Both the position numbers and the translations under genes were made by a program. The notes beneath the pieces were generated by a model that worked only from the letters and a program-made list of their open reading frames with translations, had not been told where the DNA came from and did not search any database. From Eimeria necatrix (Eukaryota; Apicomplexa; Conoidasida; Eucoccidiorida; Eimeriidae): a stretch of DNA of 64,000 nt. Positions 1 through 12,800 of the stretch are shown here, piece by piece. The DNA is taken from NCBI RefSeq assembly GCF_000499385.1, contig NW_013654440.1:1-64000 (forward strand). The letters are read 5' to 3'. Position 1 is the stretch's first letter. Every line of letters begins with the position of its first letter.

Positions 1-300
1 CCCCCCTCCCCCTGTCTTCCTGGGGCCCCCTGGGGCCCCCGCAGCAGCGCCTCCCCAGGGGCCCCGCCCCCCTCCCCGAGCGGCCTGGGGGCCCCCCGGC
101 TCTCCCCTCCAGCCCACTCCCCGCCCGGGGGGCCCCCGGGGCGCACCGCTGGGGGCCCCGCCGCAGCCGCCATGGCCTTCGCCACCTCGGGGCTCTCCGC
201 CGCTGCGGACCCGCCGCCCTGTGCGGCCAAGGAGGCCCTGGGGGCCCCCAACAGCCCCGGGGGGACCGGGAGGCCCTCCCCCGAAGCCACCGAGCAGCAC

Positions 301-364
<64 letters not shown>

Positions 365-499
365 TGGAGCCGCAGCAGCAGGAGCTCGCGCTCGACCGGG
401 CGCGGCGCGGCAGCCACGAGGCCGCCGCAGACCATGCACAGAAGCAGCCAACTGCACACTGTCCCCAGGCCCGGCGCGAGCCCTCCTCCGCTGCTGACG

Positions 500-544
<45 letters not shown>

Positions 545-651
545 CGCCGGCGCAGGCGTGCCGGCCTGGCGCCTGCTCCCGCGTGCGCGCGGCCCCGAAG
601 AGTACCCCGCGTGCAGCCGGAGGAGCCGCCGCCTTCGCAGCGGAGGGTCGC

Positions 652-701
<50 letters not shown>

Positions 702-1801
702 GGAGGGTCCCCCTTCTGGCGGGGGTCCCGCGAAGCGGGAGCGCTCTCCGGAGAGCGGGGGGGGCCCCCCGCGGTCCGCATGCACCCCGTTCGAGGAGGG
801 GGGCCCCCCCCGGGCCCCCCGGGGGCCCCCCGAAGGCCAAGAGGCCGCGGGAGCGGCCGTGGACGTGGCCGCGCTGTTCCTCTCGCCCGCTGAAGACTTG
901 GACTCGTGGGAAGCGGACGGCCAGGAGCTGCTGCTGCCAGCAGCCTCGTTTGTCAGTGCGGAGGCCATCAGCCAACACAGGGGCCCCATGAGTTTGGCTC
1001 GAGCTGCGCTGTTTCTCTTTAGTTTGTTTCAAGGAGATGTGCGCATGGGGGTGCTTTCTGCGCAGGGGCGTTTGTGTGCGTGGCGCTGTTTGCTGTTTCT
1101 GGCGGAGCTGCACGACCGGCAGGCCGCGGGGCTGCTGCAGCAGACCCCGCCTTGCGCCGCAGGCGCTTCCAGCGGGAAAGCGTCGCCACTTCCAAGGGCC
1201 GCCGCTCCGTCCGCCACGCCTTCCTCCTCGACCGCAGCGGCGCCGCCCGCGGCGCTCCTGCTGCTGCTGCTGCTGCTGCTGCTCCCGCTGCTGCTGCTGC
1301 TGCTGCTGCTGCTGCCGGCAGCGCCGCCGGCAGCAGCTTCAGCCCCGGGGCCGCGGACGAGTGGGCCGAGGCCGAGGAGGACCCCGGCGGAGGCCCCTGC
1401 GCTGCTGCTGCTGCCAGGGAGGAGCCGCTGGGAGAAGTGGCTGCAGAGCCCACGCGGCAGCTGCCCGCGCTCAGCGGCGCGCTCGCGCTGCAGCGGCAGC
1501 TGCAGCAGCTGCAGCAGCTGCAGCAGGGGCAGCCCGCCACGCTCGGGTTCGAACCCCACTTCACGCGCTTCGTCGGAGGCTCCATTGACAGGCGGTGGGC
1601 GCTGCAGCAGCGCCACCTCAGGGTCCCCGCAGACGCAGCAGCAGCGCCTGCTGCAGCGCCTGCTGCAGCGCCTGCTGCCAAAGACGCCAAAGACGAACCA
1701 CTGGACCTCCTCTTGGAGGAATTCGGAGCTGCAACAGCCCCCAAGATGTGGCCCAGGGCCGACGCGCTCCCTGAAAGGGTTTTTGTCGGTAAGCTCCCCA
1801 G

Positions 1802-1857
<56 letters not shown>

Positions 1858-4800
1858 CGCGCTTTGCGTGTTGCTTGCTGCCTCGTCTCCAGGAGTTGCC
1901 CGTGCGCCTCTGCTGGCTGCCGCTGCAGGTCTTCCCATTCAGGTGGCCACGTGGGTGGGATGGGGCCGCTCAGAGGCGGGGGACTCGGGCCGAATGCTGT
2001 GGAGAGACTGCGAGGTGGTGCAGCTGCTGCACGGCGGCGACTTCAGGGCCAGGTGCTTCACTCCGGGAGAGCCCAAGGTGAGGCTGACGCGCCTTTGTGG
2101 GGTCTGCAGCTGAGCACTTGGGCTTTTGCAGTGTTATAATAGCTCGTTAGTTGTAAGTCCACTGCAGGGACTTCAGGTTAGGGCTCAGAGTTCAGGGTTT
2201 AGGCAGACCAGAAGGGCAGAGATGCGCTTAATTTAGTTGGCGTTGCGGCTTCTGTGAGCTTAAAATTCATGTTGAAAGTATTTGCTTGAGCCTAGAGTCC
2301 TACGTTCACTGCACGTAGCTCGGAATGTGGTAGAGAGCGTTAGTGGGGGCCATGAGCTCCACCTCAGACTTGCATTTTTCACGCTGGGACTCACCAGAAA
2401 CGTGGGCAGTTAGCCTTAATCTATGAAACATAAAACCTGCCGGACTGCCTCATTAAAGGCTTTAGTGGACTGGCTTTGAGCGTGTTCTACGTGCGAAGCA
2501 CGATGAGCGTTTCTGAACTGTCATCATTTGCTTGGTGTGTTTGTTGTGCTAGTTGAGTTGCCCTTGGTTTTCCCGCACACTTGTGTGTTTCGCATGTTTG
2601 CTAGCCGATTGTATCATTATTTGGCCTTTTTGTTTACAACTTGCCTCTTGGCGTTGTGTGGCTTGCTCCCGCAGGACTTCGTGTGTCACGTGCGCGACTT
2701 CGTGCCTTCCCGCATGCCGTGCCCATGCCCTCGCGAGCGGGCGTGGCGCTTGCTGCCGCCCGAGGTGGACCCTTATCGGGACATATACCCAGGCGCGTGC
2801 TTGTCAGTGGGTTTGACGGTGTCGAACCCGTCGCAGCAGGAGCCGCTTCCTGCAGACTCCGTAGTTCGGGCGTACTTCGTAGACGTGGTGGTGCAGGATG
2901 TGTACTTCTCTTTAGACCAGGCGTCTCGGGCCAAAAACGTCATGGCGGAGGCGCGGGAAAGAGAAGAGGGCGGGGCGGGCCGAACGGTCTTAATTGGCCG
3001 TAGACTCGCGGGGTCTGCAGAGGCCGCAGGCCCTGTTGAAGGGCTGCGGCCAAACTGCTTAGTGCGGGCCATGCGGGTGATGGTGCTGCGCACGGGCGGC
3101 GCGTCGAATGAATTCGCCCTTGTGGCGGGCCGCATTATTTACAAGCTTCCGTACGACTTGTTCAACAACGGGATCTTCAAGGAGCCCGGCCAGAGGCCAC
3201 GGCTGATGGGAGGCAGTTCGTTCGTGTGGGCGATTCCCAGGGCGTTGACCCCTGCGGCTCCAGACCAGATGAGACGCAGCGGCTGCGCAGGGACTTCGGG
3301 CAGTGGGGGGGACACAGCGGAAGCGAACGCCAAGCGGTGGCAGTACAAGACACAAGAGGATAGCCGGGAGTGGACGTTCTTCCCTCCCTTCATTGTGATT
3401 TACATGCCCTATGACGGCTCTGCGCGCCACAGCATCACCCACCCCCTTTTGCTGCGCTACCTGCAGCCGGAGCTCGACTTCTCCGCGCTGCTGCAGGGCA
3501 CCTGGCGCCTCTGCCTCCCCCAATACGAGCACTCCAATGTTCCCCCCGTGCTGCTGCCGCACCCCAGCGATGCGCAGCAGCCGGAGCGGTCGCAGGCAGC
3601 CACGAGGGACCCCGGGGAGGGCTCAGCCGAAGGCGTCGTGGTGCTCGACAATCCTTACCACACTGTCCGCTCCACCGCGGCGCCCGTGGCTGAGAGCCGG
3701 TCTGCTGCCAGCAGCGAAGACATGGCGGACCCCATGTATGCTGCTGCGCATGCAGCAGAGCCGCCGCAGCCCGTAGTCAGTGGCCAGGGGGCTCCGGAGT
3801 CCGCAGCCCGCGCGAGTGTGCTGGGCATCAACCACCTCGCGAGTCTGCTGTGCAGCGGCGGGGACTCAGCGCCTCCCCGGGAGCTGCTGGCCAAGGCGCT
3901 GCCCTTCTTCCGAGGCCTTCTGCCTCACTTGGCGGCTGCCAACGTGCCGGCCGTAGACTGGCAGCTCGACGTCGCCAGAGCCGCAGTGAGGGCAGCTGAT
4001 CAAGCCAAGGAACTCTACGTAGAAGAACAGGAAACTGAGGCTGAGAGACTCAGGAAACAAGGCATTTCCTTCGCTGGAACGACCATCCACAACAGCAACA
4101 ACACTGAGGTAACGCAGCCACACAAGAGAGCACCCGGGCAAATATTAATATTTATGTTTGCATCCATAATTTGCACCGAAAACCTAGGAAACAGCCTATA
4201 TGTTACTGTTACTACTCTTGGAGGGAAATAGTACAGCGTTTGCAAATTCCAGCGAGGCTGCTGAGAGGCGGATTGGGGGGGAAAAGAGTCATGCGTTAGT
4301 GATGCAGCGCTATGCAAAGGAAACATGTCAGCTAGGGTGTGAGCTGCCGCTTTGTTGATGTTTTCGCGTGGTGATTGCGTTGCTGTTAGTGCGTTTGCTC
4401 TTCTGCATGCAGGGTGGCCGGAGTCAGCGGGGCCTGGACGCTCCGGGAGCTGCCTTGGAACCTGAGGGCAGCGAGTCGTGGGAGTGGGTAGGCAACACTG
4501 GCAGCCGCTACCCGACCAGCAGTGACATATCTCGTTTTCTGCTGCGCACTTCGGGCCACAGTATGGGCAGCAATTCTGCAGTCAGGGGGCGCAGTGTGGA
4601 GGCGGGTGGAGCCCAAGTCGATGGCGGGGGCATCTCAGGGGCTGCTGGAGGCTCTTCTGTTGCATCGCGGCGACGCCCGCACGATCCTGTAGCTGGTTTT
4701 CTTTCGGGGAACTCACGCAGGGGTTCGGGCTCGGAGTTGGGGGCTGGCGGGGAGGGTCGTGGCCGCGGCGAGGAGGGCGCGTACATCACCAGAGGGAGCT

Positions 4801-5573
4801 CTGTGGCCGAGTGTGACTTCCACGGCCCCCGCAGGACAGCGGGACCAGCAGCAGCTGTGAGGGTCTGCGCCCCGGAGGATGCTGCGGGGCTGCAGCGAGC
4901 CCGGGGCCTTGTTAGCCCGGCGACGGCTGCGGCTGCAGCTCTGAGGCCCCCTGGAGGTGTGGTGGGGGCGTCGCCGGGGGCATCTTGCCGTCGGGCTGTG
5001 ACGCAGCGGGAGGAAGAAGAAGAGTTTCAGCCATCCTTGCGGGGAGCTGGAGCAGCAGCCGCGGCAACGGCAGCAGCAGCAGCGAGACAGAGCAGCGGGA
5101 GTGGAAGAGCGGGTACAGTTAGGAGAGCCACGCGGAATGTGAGCTATGCAGCGCTGGCTGGAGTGGAGGCGGGGCCAGATGATCCCGCGTATTACAGACC
5201 GCTGAAGAGGATGGCCAGAGGAGAGCCCCCCACCGCCTTAGACCCGACAGCTGCGGAGGCATGGGACCCTTGCCATTCGAGGGAAGCAGCACTGACAGCA
5301 GGCACGGTCTGCAGTGACAGCCACCACAACGCCCGCGCGAGTCTGCAGCAGTGGGCCGCGCTGCAGCGGCAGGCAGCCGTGGCGGAGGAGAGGCTGCGGC
5401 AGCACAGCCAGAGCAGCCACCTCCCGGACAGAGCAGCAGATGCCACTATCAGCACTGACCAACTCCACGAGGCTCTCAAGGGTTTTGTCCAGTCATTTAA
5501 AGCTGGGGCCTCCCCAGCAGTGGTTAGCGTGCCGCCGATGGCCAGGGACAGAAGTTTTGCAGCATCGCACTAG
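1..5573 (+). CDS. Unrecognised multi-exon protein, possible IF1/S1-like OB segment; 5' end unresolved
   Basis: Probable exons are: before about 980 (frame open from base 1, first ATG 172), about 1065-1788, 1929-2077, 2675-4108 and 4413-5573. The last four junctions have good GT/AG sites and matching phase. The N-terminal part is Pro/Ala/Gln-rich low complexity. The segment joined across 1929-2077 and 2675-2760 reads CEVVQLLHGGDFRARCF, then FVCHVRDFV. This recalls the initiation factor 1/eIF1A OB-fold pattern, a weak resemblance only. Exon 2675-4108 is the best-conserved-looking part (for example VAGRIIYKLPYDLFNNGIF and FPPFIVIYMPYDG) and ends in a short charged helix. The last exon is Gly/Ser/Ala-rich and probably disordered. 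I do not recognise the family. Whether the gene starts at 172 or upstream of the window cannot be told. Confidence 0.55.
297..1857 (+). repeat. Cluster of CAG/CTG trinucleotide tracts
   Basis: Long near-perfect tracts lie at about 297-363, 503-542, 655-701, 1257-1317 and 1800-1856. They are embedded in GC-rich DNA that also carries GGGGCCCC-type runs. The first three read as Gln or Ala in the proposed gene. The last one lies inside the intron that starts with GTAAGC at 1789. The density falls sharply after about 2,100. Confidence 0.9.
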
Positions 5574-7297
5574 CGGGACTTGCAGTGTCTGTTCCCTGGA
5601 GTGACGACAGATGTGAATGGGATCGTCAATCAATACACAGTTACAGTTTAGGCGACTACCGATCTGCTTGGCTAGCTAGCTAGCTAGCTAGCCAAGTAGA
5701 TCTGTACTGATCTACTTGGCTAACTAGCTTGCTCGGCGCTGCTGGCGGTGAGACTTGGGCCGCCAGACAGTGGCCTCTGGCTTCTTTGTAATAATCTGCG
5801 AAGCGCAGAACGGCAGCAGTCGACTCTTCTTCAGGCTTCGTCGGCAGCATTGTTTTCGTGTCCGCTGTCAGCGGAAGAGCACAGAGGGGCCGTGCAGCTG
5901 CTGCAGCAGCTGCAGCAGCTGCAGCAGCAGCAAAGAAGACAGACGCTGTGAAGGTTTCCCGAGGCCGCCGAATGGCGGCTGCTGGGTAGCGGGAAATGAA
6001 AAGGAGGTAAGGGATAGAGAAAGGGGCTCAAGGGAGGCGGCGACGTCGCAGCACAGCAGAAGCCGTGCTGCTGCTGCTTGCCCGTCTCTCGCCGTAGTTG
6101 TGACGGCGCTGAGACGAGCAGAGCAAAGCCCGTTTCAACAGGCATGCCGAGTGCGCACGTCTTGTAGCAGTACAACAGCTGGCCGGAGCTCCCTCTCGTA
6201 TTCTTGACAGTCTTGGCTGGGTCAGGCAGCGTCGGCTGTGTGTGCTGCGCTGCGACCCCAAGGGGTGAGTACCGCACCAGCCCAATGGTGCGGCACGTGA
6301 ACGCCAAACGTGCCGGCAGGTTGACAGTTTGCAATCAGGGTTTTGGCTTGTTGTTAGCGGCAGCTTGCTGCCGCTACCGTAAAAGCAGCACCAGTGGCTC
6401 CAGTCAGGTATGCTGGGGGCTGTTGGAGCAATAGGCGTGCCCATTGCGCTCTGACCCGTGCGGCGGCTTTGGGTCGATATAACGAGCAGCTCCAACTTCG
6501 CTAGCCAGCACTTCATATTTATTTGATGGCTCTCGACACCTAAAGGCAATGGCCATACTCTAGTAGGTGGCTACTACGTGGAGTGCATGCGCTAGCTCGT
6601 GTCCTGTTGCTTATGCCGAGTAGGTTGAGTTCCGTACACATGAGTTGGACATCCATACTTACAGCTCAACATCATAGCCAAAAAAGTGAGGTTTAGAGAG
6701 CCTCTACGGGCACCTTAACATGACAGTTATCTCTAGAGGGGCCTGCAAAGACGGGTGCGTTCGGCCCCAGCTCACTGCAAAGCTAGCGGATGCTGCACTG
6801 CACGCGCGAAAGGTACTGCGGAACAACATGAGCTGTGGGTTGCATGCGAATGCATGCGTGAGGTGCACTGGCACTGTCAGCTCGGTATGCAAACACTTAT
6901 GTGTAAAAAAACGTGAACTGGCGCTGGCTTGCTCACTGAGCTGGCCAACACAGCCGAACATAAGAAAGCATCACCCCATCTGCAAGCCTTGTTACTACTG
7001 GGCCATCTCCTGTACATAAGGGTATGAGCACCACTGTTGGTCCATATTGCTGCAAATTGCAGCGGAAGAAATGGCAATCATGGGAGCTACTGAGTCGAGA
7101 CCGGAGGCTTGTCTCACATGTGCACAATATTCAGTAAACTCCGGTATGTATGTTGTTACTTGCGCTCCTAGTTGTCTCCTTGAGGTCTTTTTAATGCTGC
7201 ACGTGGCAGTGTCGCTACACAGGAGACCTCGTGGTTTGACTGAGGCATTGTTGAAATCGTGTTGAAGCCACTTCACACTTAGCAGCGCCGACTGCAG
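5574..7297. other. Intergenic region with no supported gene
   Basis: Open frames here, such as those on the minus strand at 5,831-6,549, have no family resemblance and no consistent splice structure. A (GCTAGC) hairpin near the left end is listed separately. Short CTG/CAG clusters occur at 5,897-5,930 and 6,066-6,080. Nothing else stands out. Confidence 0.5.
5661..5702. repeat. GCTAGC tandem hairpin
   Basis: Arms GATCTGCTTGG and CCAAGTAGATC (one mismatch) flank about five tandem copies of GCTA, forming one inverted repeat. A partial copy (GATCTACTTGGCTAAC) follows at 5,708. It sits about 90 bp after the stop of the upstream gene, so a transcript-end hairpin is possible but unproven. A shorter TAGC run occurs at 51,834-51,850. 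Confidence 0.7.
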
Positions 7298-8560
7298 TCA
7301 CCTTCGGGATCCTGGAGGAAAGAACAGCCTCTTACGCAAAACCTCAGCCTCAAAGCGGCCGGGCTCCGCAAAGCTTAGGTTGGCTCTTTCAAGCCTTCGC
7401 ATTTGTTGTTCCTCTATGCGCTGCACTGCCAGCTCCACTCTGCAGTTAGTTACTTCGCGAAGCGTGGAGTTGTTCTCTGCAGACGTTTTCGTCTCGCCTT
7501 CTTCTTTCTTGGACACTCTTCCGCCCTCCTCAGACGCCTTTTCTGTCCCTTCTTTGGGCTCCTTCTGCTCGTGATGTGTCTGAAGCTCTTGAGCTCCCTG
7601 GGGGCCTCCTTGATGCTGCTGCTGCACTTCTTCAGTTCGCGCATCTTCGCCGAAGTCCGTACAGTCCGGCACCAAGCAGCTGCAGACGCAGCCCTCACGC
7701 TCTTCCTTGCCAGTTAATGGTCGAATCCCAACATCTGTCCAGTCGTCGGCGTCGCTTTTGGCTCCCAACACTCCCTTGTCTGTTTCATGCAAAGCTCTGC
7801 TGTCCAGGCCGTGGAGGCGGCAGACGCCGTGCCACATATCTGAAATGTCGCACTCTGCATGCTCTTTCTCCTCACCAGCTTCTTCTGAGTCCACTAGCCC
7901 CAAGTCAATCACATCCTCCTCAAAGAACGCATCGACTTCGTTCTGCGTGTCCAGCGAAGCCAGGGAAACGGTCTTCGCACGGGATGTTTCACAGGAGATG
8001 AACTGCTGCGGCGACGTCCCTTGTAAAACCCAGTCACTGTCGGCGTTCGTGGAGCTTTCATAGTTTTCCAGGGTGTCTTCGTTCCCCTCTGTTGCCTTCT
8101 CTTCAGGGTCCTCGCTGCTGGCCAGCATGTTTTCAATCGACGAGTCCAGAGCAGACCTGTCACTGTCGTTGCTGCTGCTGCCGCCACGGATGGTCTCGCA
8201 GTTTCCCTCTTCTTGATTGCAGTCGATGTCACCCTCTTCAGGGGATGTCGGGACAGTCTCAGCAAGCACCTGAAGGCTTGTGTTGGCTTCTCCAACTTGG
8301 CCAGGCCGATGACCCGCAGAGCCGGGCACAGGGTTTAGGGCCTGAGCCCGGATGCCCGCCAGAGGCTCCGTCCTGTTTCGGCACTTGGGACTATTGTCAA
8401 GCGTTTGAATTGGTTCCCGGAGGTACGTTGGAAGAACCTCCCAACGGAGCTTTGTGAAGTCCACAGCCTCGTCGATCGCTCTCTCCCTTGAACAGCTTTG
8501 GCACCGGCCAGGAGACCTTTGCTGGGGAATAATTAGTTCGGATCTTCTGGCGCCCTTCAT
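7298..8560 (-). CDS. Acidic hypothetical protein, 420 aa
   Basis: This is an intronless frame starting with ATG at 8,560 (MKGARRSEL). The protein is rich in Glu, Ser and Asp and probably largely disordered. Notable parts are a basic N-terminus, a Trp-containing segment near residues 40-55 (LRWEVLPTYLREP), a long acidic middle, and a charged C-terminal helix (VELAVQRIEEQQMRRLERAN) ending in a basic tail. I see no catalytic motif, signal peptide or membrane segment. The length and clean start/stop in a repeat-poor region support a real gene. Upstream frames at 8,571-8,831 could hide a 5' exon, but no good splice pair was found. Family not recognised. Confidence 0.6.
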   Translation of the reverse strand: MKGARRSELIIPQQRSPGRCQSCSRERAIDEAVDFTKLRWEVLPTYLREPIQTLDNSPKCRNRTEPLAGIRAQALNPVPGSAGHRPGQVGEANTSLQVLAETVPTSPEEGDIDCNQEEGNCETIRGGSSSNDSDRSALDSSIENMLASSEDPEEKATEGNEDTLENYESSTNADSDWVLQGTSPQQFISCETSRAKTVSLASLDTQNEVDAFFEEDVIDLGLVDSEEAGEEKEHAECDISDMWHGVCRLHGLDSRALHETDKGVLGAKSDADDWTDVGIRPLTGKEEREGCVCSCLVPDCTDFGEDARTEEVQQQHQGGPQGAQELQTHHEQKEPKEGTEKASEEGGRVSKKEEGETKTSAENNSTLREVTNCRVELAVQRIEEQQMRRLERANLSFAEPGRFEAEVLRKRLFFPPGSRR

Positions 8561-9811
8561 CTTGAGCTCTTCAGCGCTTCAACGAGGGACCCCTGGCACC
8601 TAGGGGCCGCAGAGCGCTTCGGTGATCTGGAGTACGGCCGCTGTGGAACACCACTCTACAAGAATGAACTGCTCCTTTAGCTTTAAATAAGCCCAACTTT
8701 GAAAAATTCCGAGATGTGAACGCTGAAATGCCGGAAATCCCCAACAGCAAAGTGTGCTCGCAGGTAACCAGAGTGCGTGCCGCCAAGCGGCTCACCACAG
8801 GCGACAACTGTCGGTGCAGCCCCTGCTTCAAAGTTTTTCAGCTATGTACGAGCACTCTTCACTCAAAGAATAGTCATGCGCTTGCAACGAAAGCCAGGAG
8901 AGAGTGCGAACTATCTTTCGAGACTGCTCCCCCTTCAAGGAAGGCATTTATGTCTAGCGAGCCTTGCAAAGCTCGACGCCCTTGTCTACGTTGATCTGTA
9001 CGTAAGAAGCAGCCGATTCTTCGTAAAGTCGAAAGGGCATTTAGAACTTGTGTAATGCAAAGAGTCACAATACGAACCATAAACGTTTTGGTAGTGTGCT
9101 CACTAACGGAAGAGTGCCCATCTTCGGGGTGGTCCTCCCGGTGACTGAGATTGCTCCGCAGCGGCGCGGCATTGTTCAATGTAAGCAAAAACGTAAAAAT
9201 CAAGGCTGCAACAAAGTCAAAATATACCGAAGGTTCGGTTTGTTTGTCTCTTTTTTTTTGTGTAACCAAGGATCAATTGAGACACCTTAATTCCACGCTG
9301 CATTTAGAGCCCTGTTCAGTGTGTTGACCCCCTGGCTTCCTGCCTTCTTTGCTCTCCGACCATGGGGTGTAGGAAACGAACCATTGGTCACCGAAACAAA
9401 ATCACGAGGCGCTCGCCTACCTTACGTGGGCAGTTCCGTATGCTTTTCAAGCATTGTGAATGCGCATAGTGTGCAGTGAGAAGGGGCGGATTGGCTGCCG
9501 CCAAACCCAAAAGCTGAGATCCACCGGATGGGCAGAGGGCGCCAGCTCGGGAGCCCCAGCTACACAATTTTGCTTGGGGCTTCCCCAAAAGCTTGATTTG
9601 GTATGACGCAAAAGGCAATTTCTCGCCTTTTCCCGTTTTTTCCCGTGCACCTCAGTGCAAATATTGCCTTATTAGACGCGGCGGGTGCCAGCATCTTCAG
9701 TTTCCTGTTTTATGGAATTTTTCATTGTCACTTCATGTGAATATGGCCGCGAAGTCAACTAAACTTCCCAAGAAATGCATTGAGGGTGCAGAGCCCTCAT
9801 GAGGCGCGAAG
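8561..9811. other. Intergenic region between divergent genes
   Basis: This lies between the 5' ends of a minus-strand gene and the plus-strand channel gene, so it probably holds both promoters. No recognisable promoter motif, RNA gene or repeat was found. A T-rich run lies at 9,240-9,260. Confidence 0.5.
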
Positions 9812-12800
9812 ATGGTGGCCTCTGTCCGGTCGACCTCAGGGCACGCCCGCGAGCCCTCGGCAGCCAGTGACTCGACTCCGTCCAGTGGCTACGTGGAGGT
9901 GGGGCTCTCAGAGACGGCCAACTTGTCTTTTGAAATTAGGCACTCATTCCTGAACTGGCTGCTGCTCCTGGTGCTGCTTGGGGGCACTTCGATTTGCGGG
10001 GGGGTCTTCTATTACTGTGTTCCCCTGCGTCATGAATTGACGGACACCGTGAGATCGCACCTGGCGAACACCCCTTTCAAAGAAGGAGAGAGCTTTTTTC
10101 TCAGGCCGTACTCGGGGGGCTGGCGGAGTGTTTCGAGTTTCTCGAGAACCGTGGAGCTGCGCAATGTGCGTGTAAACGCGTACACTCGGCCTGAAACCAC
10201 TAGCTACACTATCGCAGCTGGCGCCGTGACCACGTGGGACGATGTTGAGGCCTGGCTGCTCAAAGTCCTCGCCCCCACGCTCTACACCGGTAGCCTGGGC
10301 GGATCAGTTGTGGTGCAACTGGCTACGCTGTACCTCGCCAAGGGCAGTCTTGAAGACAACCCAAACAGCAACACAAAGAATCTCATAAACAAAAGGCTCA
10401 ACTTCGATGGTTCGTGTTAGGGACTCGTCACAGCAGGATAAAGGGCCGCAGAAACAATGTAGAGGGACCAAGTGCAGCATGCTGTCCAGCTTCGCCTGCT
10501 GAGTAATTCTGATGGCGCTTGCTTGCCGTTTCGCCTGTGTGCATACAGTTGCTGAGGAGAAGACTGTGGATTTCGGGGAAGTCCTGGGAGGGACTTACGC
10601 AGTGGATGCGACGAGCACCATACAGGCCCTCGGCACTGAAGGCTGGTGGGGGCCGCTGACCACTGAGGCTACGTTGACAATCAGAGGCAGAGACGGCAAC
10701 GGGAATGAGTGCAGTGCGTTTGAAAGCGACCTTTTGCGAGTGGATGTGCCTTCTCTGGCGCATGCAGGGCTTCCTGACCAGTAGTGGACCACAAAAAGGG
10801 TGCACGCAGTCTTAGTTTTCCCTTCTTTCCGTAATTATGTTGCGGAGAACTGCAAGCTAGGGCATACAGTGCGATTGGTTTGGCTGTTCAGTGGCAGAGG
10901 TCATCTTCAAGCAGCAGCCTTCAGGCTTGGTGACGGGAGAAGTTAAAGTTGCCTCAGTGATTGTTACGGGAGGTACTTTTGCCTTTGCCTTTGCCGTAAT
11001 CTTTTTTCTGGCATCCGTTGGCTACTTTGCAGTAGAATGCTTGGCGTTCAAGCTTGTGAAGAGGACTAGGCGGTGAGCTCGAAATTATCACAGCAGATTT
11101 GTGTGTGTTGTGCACCCACATACACGTGGACACACAAGCTTGCCTGCTCTTGTGTCCACCTGTATACGCGTCATGCACAAAAATGCTTTTGTACTTGTTC
11201 CAAGCCGCTTCTGCCTTAGAGTCAAACTTTACACATTTTGGAGGCATATTTCGCTCGAATTGTGCCCAGAAAATTGAACATACGTGGTTCTAGTGCATTT
11301 CATACAGTTTTGTGCTACTACCACGGTATGTGAGTGACTGCTCGAATTTAGTACAGAAGAGTAGGCATGACTCCTATGCTTGTAAGATGCAGTGTGTCAC
11401 GTCTTGCTTGGTCACTGTGCAGTCTTGGCGAAGACCGAACACCTTTCTACCGCTACGTGGAAGAACGGTGGCCATGCGCATTTTTAGCCTGTACCAGCTT
11501 GTTGGGGGGAGCTCTGCTGCTATCATGCTGCATTCTGAGCTATATCATACCTCACTCCGGCTTCAATTACACAGCAGTGAAGGCCCTTGAAGGTCAGACA
11601 TTAGTTCTTACTTGCTTGCTTTCTCACCTGGTTGAGAGGGTGCCGTTGTACTGTTCTGTGTTTACTTCTAAGGCAGAAAGGTATATTCTCGTCACTTTAT
11701 CACTCAGCTGCATGTTTGAAAGCCTCCAAGTGTGACTTATCCACAACTCCCCTAAAAGCGCTGAAGTATACACAACACTTCGTGGTTTGCAATGCGATGC
11801 AGTTCTCGAGGGGGCGTTGGGGGTCATAGTAATCGTCAACGGGTGGGCATTCATCCTACGGCTTCTTCATGCCCTCTCTGGCGCGAGCATCTACTTTCTT
11901 GTTCTAGAAAAAAGCGCTATAGTGGCAGTGAACGATTTCGGGGGCATCTTCATAGTGACGCTGCTGTTACTCCTTGGTGCTTCGGCTTGCAACTACATAC
12001 TTCTAGGTATGAGACCACTGATATGACGCTCTCCTATTTTATCTAAGCGTTTTGCAGTCGCATCCAGAGAAACTGCCTGAGAGGCTGAGTGAAACAGCGA
12101 AAGGGCATTTGCTTTAGGCCGTTTCTGCCGTGCTCAGTGGCTAGTTTAGGAGTGATGCAGCCCACACAGTTGTAGGAGTCGCAAGCCAAGCTTGTTGTTT
12201 CCTCCGCAGCTTTTCCACACTTTGTCGGCTCTTTTTTCTCTGTTCCTGTGGTAACGATGCAGGTCCTCGCGTTCCGCAGTTTCAAAACTTCGGCTCATCA
12301 ATTTTCTACACTGTATGTTCAAGCTTCGGCGCTCCGTTCATTTACTCAATGCCTCCCGTCGCGTTCATCGTGGCCGCCATTAGCCTGCTTGTATTTTGGG
12401 CAGTCATAGTTCCCATGTTGGTGGCAATCCACATTCAGTCGTTCAGCGCTGTGGTCAAAAAGGTCCGCGAAGAAGAGAGACAAAACCTCGGTAAGCTTAA
12501 AGCAAGGAGGCTACTCACTGACTTGTTGTTGCTTCTGTTGAGTCCGTTTAACACTGTGTGTTTAGCTATGGAGCATTTGTCTGTCTGCAGAGCTTTCTTA
12601 TGATATCTATATATTTAAAAATGTCACATTTCTTCTCTTCCCAGCGCGTGGAGAGAATATTGATCTGCTGAACAAGAACCGTCGTCTGTGTGTATTATCA
12701 CCCTAAATGCCTTTTCAGGGTCCGATATAATCAGTGGTGCTCGCGCATGGATACAAAATAATATTTTTTTCTGCACACCAGATCCCAAGGAAGACAGCCT

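Noticed and set aside
1545..1562. GGGTTCGAACCCC, like a tRNA T-arm
   Set aside because: No acceptor stem, anticodon arm or box A fits around it. It lies within a coding frame (LGFEPHF).
5831..6549. Two overlapping minus-strand frames of 167 and 173 aa
   Set aside because: No family resemblance, no splice logic, and composition like the surrounding noncoding DNA.
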